DNA of 17,684 nt from CAZTDD01 sp964612675. GTDB taxonomy: Bacteria; Hinthialibacterota; Hinthialibacteria; Hinthialibacterales; JAKPRU01. Where the stretch lies: contig CAZTDD010000139.1 in NCBI GenBank assembly GCA_964612675.1, positions 1-17,684 of the forward strand, in the 5' to 3' direction. The notes below the pieces were generated by a model that made no database searches, was not told the DNA's origin, and saw only the letters and a program-made list of their open reading frames with translations. Position 1 is the stretch's first letter. Each line of letters starts with the position of its first letter. This document shows, in pieces, positions 1 through 8,600 of the stretch. Both the position numbers and the translations under genes were made by a program.

Positions 1-2612
1 TAGGACGGTTGCTCGAAATAACAGACGGCCTCCTGCTTGAGCGTGTTCGCATTCAACCTGACACGACTCCTATCCTTGGTCTTCGCCGTATCGATCACTC
101 GAACGACATTGCCCCACCGTGAGGCACTCGGCAGTAGCTCGGCTAATCGATTCTCTGCATGCTCAAGGAACTTGTTTCGGATCTGGTTACCGTCCCTGCC
201 CGGGTACAAGGCCAGATACAACATGTCCGCCTCAATCAATTCGCTGAAGAAATGAGTACCCAAAGACACGTCCGGCACCAAATCATCCCGCATCGCTACG
301 ATCTCGCAAACAAACGACACCGTGTCAATCTCCGCAAAGGATACCGGAACGCCCAACGACGGCGTTGTGGTACCCCACCTGCCCGGCCCGATCAGCATGA
401 TACTTGCCGCTGAATCGCTCCCGTCAAGATGTGTCAACCTGCCAATCAAACGCGCAATCGAATACCGATCATTGAGCGGAAGTTGGCTATATTCCGAAGG
501 CACAACATAAATCAAGCGATCGACAATGTCGGATCGGCTATGCCCAATCACAGGACCTCTTGTTTCGAGCACAAGATCCTTTTCCGAAAGATCGCTGGGG
601 AAGGGAAGAATGACTCCCTTTCCTTTGACCTGGAACGGGCGGCACTGCACGAGGTTGACCTTGTATGTTTCCGCATCGACGAAATTCGCCGTGAACTCGA
701 TGTCCACCGGATAATCATAGGCCTCATGCAGTGTCTCCAGCATTTCGCGCATGTTCCGAGTGAATGAAGTCTCTGTCAGCAGCTGCTCGAATGTCAATGT
801 CCAATAATCATACGATTTTCCGTTTCTTGTTTGATACTGGATTTCCTCCCGCGTCGCGAAGAGTTCTACAGGAAGATACTCGCTCTCTCCCGCCACCTCG
901 CTGAAGTCTTTCGATACCAGCTGGTTGGCTTCCAAATCGATAACGTCCACCTTGCGCTGCGCGTACTGCCGCGCTTCATCGAGCGTCGCTTCCGGACGTC
1001 TCTCGGGGGCGTTCAGCGCGACGACCCGTGTGTAATCGTCATCGCTGCGGTCCACCGCCCGGGTGCCCAATCCGAATACCAGCCGGAGGACCCCCGCCTC
1101 CGGTTGAATATACTCACTCCACACAAACGGGTTGAATGAAAAACCCGCTCCCGCGATTTGAGGATAAAAGAGGGTCTCGTATTGCGCTCCAGAGACCCGC
1201 TGCACAAGGAGCGCCATTTGTTCTTCCTTGTCGAGGATCCCCCGATGAGCGCGATAGCGTATGGCCTCCTCACTGATCGTGCTGGCATAAATCGTCCGAA
1301 TGGCGAACATAAAATCTTCCAGACGTTTATGTCTCGACCCCTGATTTGCACAGAAAACACTTTCATATTTTCCGGCGAATGAATTTCCGAAATTATCCTC
1401 CAACAAACTGCTGGACCGGACAATGATCGGCGATTGGCCGAAATAATCGAGCATATCGGCAAATTGCTTGATGATGTAATCAGGAAACGTACCGGTCAGG
1501 ATTCGTTGCCGGGCGATTTCTGCGACGCTGAGCAGAGTGTCGCGATCGGTTTTGTCTTGTCGTTTCATCCAGCAGCCGTTTCGCACCAGAAATGTGTAAT
1601 AGAGATCGGAGCCGATAAAGAATGAATCGTGCATTTCGAGCCGTTCATTCCACTCCGGGTTTTTCTTTTTCAGAATTGCCCGGGCGATCAGCATGCCCGC
1701 CGATTTGCCGCCGATAAGACCGGTACCGATTATCCGTTTGCCAATCCCGAGCAGCTCGCCGAGATTCAAGTACTGTTCGGCGAGTCGAAAGATCCGTTCG
1801 TCCCGGGAGACAATCATGCGCAACAGACGCCGAAACACCTCTCTGGATTTGCCGGGACCGGCTTCGCCGGCCTGTTCCACCTGATGGAGACGTTCGGCCT
1901 GGAGAAAAGTGCGGTTCCAAATGTTGAGACGCGGGCTGGCGGATTCCACGCCGGTCCAGGGAACGGATGCCAGGATTTCAGATATTGTGATACTGTTCGA
2001 AACCGGAAGAAATTCGTTTCCTTCCCACACATGAAACATGAACATCATGGGGGAGTGACGCTGTTGCACCTTGAGAGGACGGACAAAAATCTTATCGTCG
2101 TGGTTGTAAACATCGATGAAGAGCTGAGTCGTCTCGGCAATTGCCGAGACAGCATGGGAAGAATGATAGTTTCGAAGAAGGGCGAAATAGGCGATAGTCT
2201 CGAGGTCGTACAGATACGGGCATGTCAGCATGAAGAAATTGCCGAGCATCTGATCGCTGTACCATTCGACAGCGAGCTCGGAAAGGCAATCAAAAACAAA
2301 GAACGCGCCGCGTCCGGCGTTTTTAATTACCTGATGAATCTCGGTAATAAAATTCTCAAATCCCGCTTCGGGGCGCACATGGTGAATCTCGGCCCCGGAG
2401 TCCTCGGCCAAAAGCTGTTTGTGTTTCGCGAAACGGAAGTACACGAGACGTCGTTGTTGAATTCTGGCGCTTTCGCAATAGGGTCTCACAAAAGCAAGAT
2501 AATCGTCGATATTATTGATTCGCCAGACAACGTTGTCGCCTGGGATGATGCCTTTGATGGCCCGATCTAGACCGGGGAGGCCTGTACTGAGTTGGGCGTT
2601 AATGACGACCAT
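1..2612 (-). CDS. KaiC-like/PEP-pyruvate-dikinase N-domain fusion protein (PEP synthase-like)
   Basis: I translated this on the minus strand from ATG at 2612; the frame stays open for 870 codons to the window edge, where the last visible codon is TA-, so it may stop exactly there. Residues about 8-205 resemble a KaiC/RadA-like fold (STGLPGLDRAI..GIIPGD), but the Walker A P-loop is replaced by RINNIDDY; a Walker-B-like strand, AFFVFDCLSEL, remains near 103-113. Residues about 295-662 are a PPDK/PEP-synthase ATP-grasp domain: IGGKSAG (300-306), VRSSSLLED (398-406), VDIEF (636-640) and VQCRPF (655-660). No swivelling phosphohistidine domain (TCHAAI-type motif) or PEP-utilising barrel follows. 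Instead a C-terminal domain has GPGRWG (742-747) and GTHFF (785-789), which I associate with a known family annotated as PEP/pyruvate-binding protein. The start has a good SD (GGAG, 7 nt spacing). It lies 25 bp after nrpR on the same strand, so co-transcription is likely. ATP binding is likely; full PEP synthase activity is doubtful, and the function is unknown. Confidence 0.88.
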   Translation of the reverse strand, partial: MVVINAQLSTGLPGLDRAIKGIIPGDNVVWRINNIDDYLAFVRPYCESARIQQRRLVYFRFAKHKQLLAEDSGAEIHHVRPEAGFENFITEIHQVIKNAGRGAFFVFDCLSELAVEWYSDQMLGNFFMLTCPYLYDLETIAYFALLRNYHSSHAVSAIAETTQLFIDVYNHDDKIFVRPLKVQQRHSPMMFMFHVWEGNEFLPVSNSITISEILASVPWTGVESASPRLNIWNRTFLQAERLHQVEQAGEAGPGKSREVFRRLLRMIVSRDERIFRLAEQYLNLGELLGIGKRIIGTGLIGGKSAGMLIARAILKKKNPEWNERLEMHDSFFIGSDLYYTFLVRNGCWMKRQDKTDRDTLLSVAEIARQRILTGTFPDYIIKQFADMLDYFGQSPIIVRSSSLLEDNFGNSFAGKYESVFCANQGSRHKRLEDFMFAIRTIYASTISEEAIRYRAHRGILDKEEQMALLVQRVSGAQYETLFYPQIAGAGFSFNPFVWSEYIQPEAGVLRLVFGLGTRAVDRSDDDYTRVVALNAPERRPEATLDEARQYAQRKVDVIDLEANQLVSKDFSEVAGESEYLPVELFATREEIQYQTRNGKSYDYWTLTFEQLLTETSFTRNMREMLETLHEAYDYPVDIEFTANFVDAETYKVNLVQCRPFQVKGKGVILPFPSDLSEKDLVLETRGPVIGHSRSDIVDRLIYVVPSEYSQLPLNDRYSIARLIGRLTHLDGSDSAASIMLIGPGRWGTTTPSLGVPVSFAEIDTVSFVCEIVAMRDDLVPDVSLGTHFFSELIEADMLYLALYPGRDGNQIRNKFLEHAENRLAELLPSASRWGNVVRVIDTAKTKDRSRVRLNANTLKQEAVCYFEQPS

Positions 2613-2637
2613 AGTCAATCTCCATGAAAATATCTGC

Positions 2638-3630
2638 CTATCGACCTATTGTTTTCGCGAATTCGGAGAGTTCCGAGTAATGCATCAGCCGGTTAAAATC
2701 GAACGGTGTACACAAGGCGTAATTCTTCGTCGGAATGCCTACTTCCTGCACGGCGGCGGGTGGGTTCAGTCCTCCCTTGACAATGATACCGGTTCTACCC
2801 TCATGGACCGGGAAATCCAAGAGGGGCTGATTGGGTTTTCCCTGCATGAGTATGCCGCCGAGTCCCATGCGTTCCATCTTTTTGTGGATTCTCTCTACAT
2901 GGGACAGTGTTTCCGTCGGCACTTCGCGAAAACTGACGCCGATGCGGCCGTGGCCTGTGCGGGCCGCCTCTCGCACGCTTGTTAGACCTCCTGTGATAAA
3001 AATCTCCAACGGGTCCAGCGAGGTTCCGTCATAATAAATGATGTCGGTGAATCGGACAGGCTGCCCGTCGTGAAGCTCAAGAACCCCGCCGAAGCGTGAC
3101 AGGGTCGGGATTCGTGAACTGAGCAGAATCCCGTTGAGCGCCACGCTACAGACCGTTCCGATAGCGACCTTGCCCCGGGGGATGCGGAAATCTGCGAATT
3201 CATCCCCATGTTGTCCGATCACGATATATTCTCCCATTCCCAGTCCCGCTTTGAACACCGGCACCATCTCGTTGATTGCGGCGGTCAGGCAGAATTCATC
3301 GATCAGGGTGATGTTCAGCACGAGGAGTCCGCTGAGCGTATCCGGATCGAAGGTGATCTTCCATGCAAGTGTGTCGACTTTGGCCGCGGTGAAGCCGATC
3401 CGTTCCGTGACGAGCGCGTCCTTAATCTCCTCGACGCCGAGCGCAGTAATGGACCGTCCGCCATTGCGGCCTCGTTTGGCCTGCGCGACGAGACCCTCTT
3501 CTTCCATGTGTTGAAGGTATAGTCGAACCGTGCGCGGGCTGATTTCGAACCCTTGCGCCTCGATGTCCCGCGCAATTGTCGCGCTCCCCACCGGTTGGGC
3601 CGTATCGCGAAGGACCCGAAGGATTGCCAC
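2638..3630 (-). CDS. nrpR: NrpR-family nitrogen-responsive transcriptional repressor
   Basis: The 330-residue product has an N-terminal winged-helix domain (about 1-65: SATIARDIEAQG, SPRTVRLYLQHMEEEGL, then a GRNGGRSIT wing) and one NrpR effector domain (about 75-325). Hallmarks are GTVCSVALNGILL (158-170), SRFGGVLEL, PVRFTDIIYY, TSLDPLEIFITGG (203-215), REVP and KGGLNPPAAVQEVGI. In methanogens NrpR represses glnA and nif genes and is released by 2-oxoglutarate. Many archaeal proteins carry two such domains in tandem; this one has a single copy. The start is uncertain: GTG at 3630 has no SD, whereas an in-frame ATC at 3657 sits 9 nt behind a near-perfect SD and would add ISEINSKLR, completing the first DNA-binding helix. 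Divergent gdhA and downstream gltBD support a nitrogen role. The family call is secure; the regulated targets are inferred. Confidence 0.93.
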   Translation of the reverse strand: MAILRVLRDTAQPVGSATIARDIEAQGFEISPRTVRLYLQHMEEEGLVAQAKRGRNGGRSITALGVEEIKDALVTERIGFTAAKVDTLAWKITFDPDTLSGLLVLNITLIDEFCLTAAINEMVPVFKAGLGMGEYIVIGQHGDEFADFRIPRGKVAIGTVCSVALNGILLSSRIPTLSRFGGVLELHDGQPVRFTDIIYYDGTSLDPLEIFITGGLTSVREAARTGHGRIGVSFREVPTETLSHVERIHKKMERMGLGGILMQGKPNQPLLDFPVHEGRTGIIVKGGLNPPAAVQEVGIPTKNYALCTPFDFNRLMHYSELSEFAKTIGR

Positions 3631-3661
3631 TCTGAGTTTGGAGTTGATTTCGCTGATGGTC

Positions 3662-3671
3662 GATCACCCCC
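3662..3671 (-). promoter_or_regulatory. Strong Shine-Dalgarno ahead of nrpR, implying an upstream start
   Basis: On the minus strand this reads GGGGGTGATC, 9 of 10 matches to the canonical GGAGGTGATC complement of the 16S 3' end. An in-frame TGA lies inside it. The only possible starts between it and GTG 3630 are ATC codons, the first at 3657-3655, nine bases after GGGGG. GTG 3630 is about 36 bases away, too far for this SD to serve. Confidence 0.6.
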
Positions 3672-3683
3672 GTTGCGTTAATC

Positions 3684-3697
3684 TGGTAACATTACCA
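3684..3697. promoter_or_regulatory. Inverted repeat TGGTAA-N2-TTACCA, candidate nrpR operator
   Basis: The sequence TGGTAACATTACCA has perfect 6-bp arms. It lies immediately upstream of the nrpR ribosome binding site, where a repressor could block nrpR transcription. The half-site GGTA/TACC recalls the sites I remember for Methanosarcina NrpR (GGTA-N6-TACC), but the spacing here is N4, so assignment to NrpR is tentative. Autoregulation is inference. Confidence 0.5.
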
Positions 3698-3759
3698 TAA
3701 TATGGCATCTTTTACAAGGATTATTACGGCATATTATGTCGAATTGTGCCATTTTATGG
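3695..3759. promoter_or_regulatory. Cluster of CCAT-N3-ATGG palindromes in the nrpR/gdhA intergenic region
   Basis: Three related A/T-rich palindromes are visible. CCATAATATGG lies at 3695-3705, GCATATTATG at 3729-3738 (a partial copy, inverted relative to the first over 9 bp) and CCATTTTATGG at 3749-3759. A related 13-mer, CCATTATAAATGG, sits at 4020-4032 beside the gdhA promoter. The first overlaps the TGGTAA-N2-TTACCA repeat. They look like repeated binding sites for one regulator serving divergent promoters. I found no convincing -35/-10 pair for nrpR itself. Nothing coding is supported in 3760-3978. Confidence 0.5.
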
Positions 3760-3978
3760 GAAACATCATAGTCCGGATTCGGCCATTTGTCCAACCGTGT
3801 GCCGGGTAGGGGCATTTTCCGGCACCCTCGCGGGAGATACGGCTTTTTCGACCGGCCGAGACGAAGCGAATTGGAATTTAAGTTATTATTTTTCAGTATC
3901 TTATGAGGAATATGACAGTTTTTCCCAGTTTTTTTATGTTTCGTATTATTGGTCGGCGTATCCATGGGACAGGGCTCC

Positions 3979-4007
3979 TTGACAGTAGAGACAGGTTTCT
4001 CTATAAT
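3979..4007 (+). promoter_or_regulatory. Consensus sigma-70 promoter of gdhA
   Basis: TTGACA at 3979-3984 and TATAAT at 4002-4007 are both perfect consensus hexamers with an ideal 17-bp spacer. Transcription should start near 4014, giving a leader of about 106 nt before gdhA. Such a strong promoter makes sense if a repressor normally holds it down, and the -10 box is itself the left arm of the operator-like repeat at 4002-4027. Confidence 0.85.
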
Positions 4008-4032
4008 GGCGAATCCATGCCATTATAAATGG
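4002..4032. promoter_or_regulatory. Operator-like inverted repeat overlapping the gdhA -10 box
   Basis: TATAATGGC (4002-4010) and GCCATTATA (4019-4027) form a perfect 9-bp inverted repeat with an 8-bp spacer. It covers the -10 hexamer and the expected transcription start, the classic position for repression. A second palindrome, CCATT-ATA-AATGG (4020-4032), overlaps its right arm and matches the CCAT..ATGG elements near nrpR. NrpR is the obvious candidate ligand because it is encoded next door, but this is inference. Confidence 0.72.
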
Positions 4033-4085
4033 GAACCGTTATCCGATTTATACACCACTGGGACCCGGGTATGGACCAAATCAAA

Positions 4086-4100
4086 CCCCTCGCAACGGGG
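4086..4100 (+). other. Small hairpin in the gdhA 5' leader
   Basis: CCCC (4086-4089) and GGGG (4097-4100) can pair around a 7-nt loop, ending 5 nt before the gdhA SD (AAAGGGTG, 4106-4113). It may modulate ribosome access or be chance. The 106-nt leader matches no riboswitch class I recognise, including the glutamine riboswitch. Confidence 0.25.
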
Positions 4101-4119
4101 CAAACAAAGGGTGAACACA

Positions 4120-5460
4120 ATGTCTTATACCAGCAAGATTATGGACTTAGCTATCCAGAAGAATCCATCTGAACCGGAATTCCATCAGGCGGTCAAAGAG
4201 GTGCTCGAATCCTTGGAGCCCGTACTCCAGCGGCATCCCATCTATGAGAAGAACTGTATCCTGGAGCGTCTCACGGAACCGGAGCGTGTAGTGATGTTCC
4301 GCGTGCCTTGGACGGATGACAAAGGGACCATCCATGTGAATCGAGGGTTTCGGATCGAGTTCAGCAGCGCGATCGGTCCTTATAAGGGCGGTCTTCGATT
4401 TCACCCGACAGTGACACTTGGCGTGCTGAAATTTCTTGCGTTCGAACAGATTTTCAAGAATGCCCTCACGACCCTCCCGATGGGCGGCGGAAAAGGTGGT
4501 TCGGACTTCGACCCGAAGGGGAAGACAGATGCCGAAGTCATGCGGTTCTGCCAGTCGTTTATGACGGAGCTGCAGCGTCATATCGGCGCCGACACAGATG
4601 TTCCGGCGGGCGATATTGGAGTCGGCGGTAGGGAAATCGGTTATATGTTCGGGCAGTACAAGAAGATCCGCAATGAGTTTACCGGAACCCTGACGGGGAA
4701 GGGGCTCGCCTGGGGCGGATCACTGATTCGTCCGGAGGCGACCGGGTACGGCGCTGTGTATTTTGCCCAGAATATGCTTGAGTCGCGGAACGACAGCCTC
4801 GAAGGCAAGGTATGTACCGTCTCCGGCTCTGGAAATGTGGCGCAATACACAATTGAGAAGCTGAATGAGTTTGGTGCGAAAGCGGTGACCCTTTCCGATT
4901 CGGGTGGTTCGATTCATGACCCGGAAGGGATCTCGGATGAAAAACTGGCTTTTGTCATGGAGCTCAAGAATGTTCGCCGCGGCCGGATTAAGGAATACGC
5001 CGAGCGATTCCCGGGTGTCCAGTATCTCGAAGGGGCGCGTCCGTGGGATGTTAAGTGCGATTGTGCTTTCCCGTCCGCCACGCAGAACGAAATCTCCGGA
5101 GAGGATGCCAAATCGCTTGTTAAGAACGGGTGTTTTGTGGTCTCCGAAGGAGCGAACATGCCAACCGAACCGGAAGGTATCGATATTTTCCTCGAGAACA
5201 AGATTCTGTACGGGCCGGGCAAGGCGGCAAACGCCGGCGGTGTTGCGGTATCGGGACTCGAGATGTCTCAGAACTCGCAGCATATCAGTTGGCCCCGCGA
5301 GGAGGTAGACGGACGTTTGCAGACAATTATGAGAGCGATACACACGAATGTTTCCGAGACGGCCACGGATTACGGCAGCCCCCACAATCTCGTTATGGGC
5401 GCGAACATCGCCGGCTTCTTGAAAGTGGCAAACGCGATGTTGGATCAGGGCGTTGTTTAA
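4120..5460 (+). CDS. gdhA: NADP-type glutamate dehydrogenase
   Basis: The enzyme makes glutamate from 2-oxoglutarate, ammonium and NADPH in the cytoplasm. The 446-residue product closely follows E. coli GdhA throughout and has the same length class. Visible are the substrate-binding AIGPYKGGLRFHP (84-96), catalytic lysine in PMGGGKGGSDFDPKGK (K125), catalytic Asp in VPAGDIGVGG (D165), dinucleotide motif SGSGNVAQY (235-243), and EGANMPT and GKAANAGGVAVSGLEM near the C terminus. ATG 4120 is chosen because it has an SD (AAAGGGTG) and aligns with family N termini. An open extension back to 3949 is excluded because it would contain the promoter. It is divergent from nrpR and ends in a strong terminator, so it is probably monocistronic. 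Confidence 0.97.
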   Translation: MSYTSKIMDLAIQKNPSEPEFHQAVKEVLESLEPVLQRHPIYEKNCILERLTEPERVVMFRVPWTDDKGTIHVNRGFRIEFSSAIGPYKGGLRFHPTVTLGVLKFLAFEQIFKNALTTLPMGGGKGGSDFDPKGKTDAEVMRFCQSFMTELQRHIGADTDVPAGDIGVGGREIGYMFGQYKKIRNEFTGTLTGKGLAWGGSLIRPEATGYGAVYFAQNMLESRNDSLEGKVCTVSGSGNVAQYTIEKLNEFGAKAVTLSDSGGSIHDPEGISDEKLAFVMELKNVRRGRIKEYAERFPGVQYLEGARPWDVKCDCAFPSATQNEISGEDAKSLVKNGCFVVSEGANMPTEPEGIDIFLENKILYGPGKAANAGGVAVSGLEMSQNSQHISWPREEVDGRLQTIMRAIHTNVSETATDYGSPHNLVMGANIAGFLKVANAMLDQGVV

Positions 5461-5503
5461 TTCGAAAGAAAATTCGCGGAGTCGGTGTATTCTCCGCAGC
5501 CTT

Positions 5504-5537
5504 CGGCCTACCTCGAAAACAGGTAGGCCGTTTTTTT
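5504..5537 (+). terminator. Intrinsic terminator after gdhA
   Basis: CGGCCTACCT (5504-5513), a 7-nt loop and AGGTAGGCCG (5521-5530) form a perfect 10-bp stem followed at once by seven T residues (5531-5537). It lies 43 nt after the gdhA stop. A smaller perfect hairpin, CGGCCC-ACA-GGGCCG (5542-5556), follows. Together they should separate gdhA from gltB transcription. Confidence 0.93.
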
Positions 5538-5576
5538 CCTTCGGCCCACAGGGCCGATTGTGTCTCTTTCCGAGAC

Positions 5577-5623
5577 TGGTTTTCTTACGAACCATTTGAA
5601 ACGATCTCCGTATTTCGTAGACT
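5577..5623 (+). promoter_or_regulatory. Probable gltB promoter with a short upstream inverted repeat
   Basis: TTGAAA (5596-5601) and TAGACT (5618-5623) form a moderate sigma-70-like pair with a 16-bp spacer, about 30 bp before the gltB start. Just upstream lies TGGTT-N8-AACCA (5577-5594), a weak dyad that could bind a regulator. A separate promoter is needed because a strong terminator closes gdhA. The exact hexamers are uncertain. Confidence 0.45.
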
Positions 5624-5654
5624 TGTTCTCCATGTATCGATCAAGGGGCAGACG

Positions 5655-8600
5655 ATGAATACAGCCGGTTATCCACCATTCAGCAATGCCGCAGGCTTCC
5701 CGGAGCCGTATGGTCTCTACGATCCTCGTTATGAGCATGACAGCTGCGGTGTCGGGTTTATCGTTCGTTTGGACGGTGAATCAAGACACTCGGTTGTTGA
5801 AGACGCGATACGGATTCTTGTGAACTTGGAACACCGGGGCGCCATCGGAGGTGACAAATCGACGGGGGACGGGGCAGGGCTGTTGTTGCAGATGCCTGAC
5901 ACGTTTTTCCGTCAGGAATCTCGGGATCTCGGATTCGATCTGCCGGCGAAAGGGGACTATGCCGTCGCGATGGTGTTTTTGCCGACCGACCGGGCACTCG
6001 CCGACCGATGCACCAAGGCGATGGAATTCGCCGCCGAGAATGAAGGCTGTGAAGTTCTTGGATGGCGGGATGTTCCGCTCAGTGCAAACGGGTTGGGCGA
6101 ACTGTCTCGTTCCACTCAGCCGGAGATTCGCCAGCTGTTTGTATCGCGCGGCGCGGTGCCCGCAGAAGCCTTTGAACGGAAACTCTATGTCATACGACGG
6201 GTTGTTGAAAATGAAGTAGCTGGATGGAGAGACGTCGACGCCAGTCAGTTCTACGTTGCCAGTCTGTCCAGCCTGACCGTGAATTATAAGGGGATGCTTA
6301 CGGGGACGCAGCTGACATCATTCTTCCCGGACTTCAATGATAAGCGATTTGCGTCCGCTTTCTCTCTCGTCCATCAGCGATACAGCACAAATACGCTTCC
6401 GACGTGGCCGTTGGCACAGCCGTTCAGGCTGCTGGCCCACAACGGAGAGATCAATACTCTTCGTGGGAACATTAATGCGATGCGGGCCAGGGAGGCGCTG
6501 GCTCAGTCCGACTTGTTCGGCCCGGACATCGAAAAACTGAAGCCGTTCATCGTGGAAGGAGGCAGCGATTCCGCGATTTTTGACAATGCGCTGGAGTTGC
6601 TTGTCGCTGGAGGCCGGTCGCTGCCACATGCGATTATGATGATGGTTCCTGAAGCGTGGGGACAGAAGTACCACATGAGCGAGGACAAACGGTCGTTCTA
6701 TGAATATCACTCTTCGCTGATGGAACCGTGGGATGGACCCGCTGCGTTGACCTTCACGGATGGGAGATACATCGGTGCAACGCTCGACCGCAACGGTCTG
6801 CGTCCCGCGCGTTATATGGTGACTCGTGACGGTCTGGTCATCATGGCCTCGGAGACGGGTGTCATTGACGTGCCTGGCGACCAGATCCTGCGCCTGAAAC
6901 GTCTTCAACCGGGGAAGATGTTCCTGGTAGATCTGCAGCAGCACCGAATCGTTCCCGATAACGAAATCAAGGCAAAGATTTCCCGTCAGCGTCCGTACCG
7001 AAACTGGGTCAAGGACAACCGAATTGAATTACGTGGGCTTTTTACTCCGCCCCAGATCCTACGAGAGGATCCGGTGGTTCTTCGCAGGAAACAACATGCA
7101 TTCGGTTACAGTGAAGAAGAGTTGAACATGATTCTCTCACCAATGGCCTCCCAGGGTCAGGAGGCTGTCGGTTCAATGGGAAACGATGCCGCACTGGCTG
7201 TTCTATCGAATCGCCCACAGCTTCTCTTTGCGTATTTCAAACAGCTCTTCGCACAGGTCACCAATCCGCCGATTGATCCGTACCGTGAGGAACTGGTGAT
7301 GTCGTTGATGAGTTTTATCGGTCGTGAACGGAATATCCTGGAGGAGACGCCGGAGCACTGTCGGCGATTGGCGCTCCATCATCCGATACTCACTCCCCAG
7401 GACATGGTGCGTCTGCGGCGTGCGAACCACCCGGACATCGTCACCGCCGAATTGGATTCGCTTTTCCCGGCCCATGGCGACGGAAATGTTTTGGCTTCAG
7501 AACTCGATTCACTGTTTGAACAGGCTGAACGACATATCGCCAACGGTGTGTCGGTGTTGATTCTGACGGATCGCAAAATGAGCGAGAGTTTTGCGCCGAT
7601 TCCGATCCTTTTGGCTGTGTCGGGTTTGCATCATCACTTGATTCGAAAAGGACTTCGTACATCGGCCAGCATTATCGCGGAGACGGGCGAAGCGCGTGAG
7701 GTAATGCATTTCGCGGCGTTGATTGGTTACGGGGCGAATGCCATCTGTCCGCACGTGGCGTTTTCCTCCGTACGCGAAATGGCGGAAGACAAACTCCTAG
7801 AGAAAGAAGTGACTCCTAATGTGGCTGTCGATCAGTACATCACCGCGATCAAGAAGGGTCTGCTGAAGACATTCAGCCGCATGGGAATATCCACTGTACG
7901 AAGTTATTTTGGCGCACAGATTTTTGAGGCGGTTGGACTGAATCGGCGTATCATCGACCGGTATTTCTCCGGCACTGCGTCCAGGATCGAGGGGATCGGT
8001 ATGGACGAAATTGCCGTCGAGGCGCGTGCGCGGCATGCACGAGGATACCCGAAACGCGGACGGCCCGAAGAATTGCTCCACGTGGGTGGAGAGTACCATT
8101 TGCGTGTCGATGGCGAGAAACATCTCTGGACGCCGGAAGCAATCTACAAACTGCAGTCCGCTGTTCGAACCGAAGACTACAGCTTCTTTAAAGAATACAC
8201 ACGACTGATTGACGACCAGTCCGAGGCGCGCGCCACTCTACGCAGTCTGTTTCGATTCAAGAACGGGAAACCGATTCCGATCGATGAGGTCGAGCCGGTC
8301 GAAGCTATAACACCGCGATTTGTTACGGCTGCGATGTCGTATGGCTCGATCAGTAAAGAGGCTCATGAAGCCATTGCAATCGCAATGAATCGAATCGGCG
8401 GGCAAAGTAATTCCGGTGAGGGCGGGGAGGACCCCGAGCGGTATATTCCGCTGCCGAACGGTGATAGCAAGCGGTCTCGGATCAAGCAGATTGCCTCCGG
8501 GCGGTTCGGCGTTACGACCGAGTATTTGATTAATGCAGACGAGTTACAGATCAAAATCGCGCAGGGAGCGAAACCGGGCGAGGGCGGTCAGCTGCCCGGG

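Noticed and set aside
1629..2570. Long plus-strand open frame of 313 codons
   Set aside because: It is antisense to the PEP-synthase-like gene, whose minus-strand translation has clear domain motifs. The plus-strand product shows no recognisable motif.
3736..3752. Possible sigma-54 promoter for nrpR (TGGCAC on the minus strand)
   Set aside because: The required GC of the -12 element is absent at the right spacing; the sequence reads GACAT there.
3949..4119. N-terminal extension of gdhA
   Set aside because: It contains the consensus promoter and operator, has no homology to GdhA N termini, and ATG 4120 has a good SD.
4014..4119. Riboswitch in the gdhA leader
   Set aside because: Only a small 4-bp hairpin is visible; no conserved glutamine-riboswitch or other known core was recognised.
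5130..5654. Upstream extension of the gltB frame
   Set aside because: It overlaps the end of gdhA in another frame and passes through the intrinsic terminator; the family start at 5655 fits the propeptide and Cys31.
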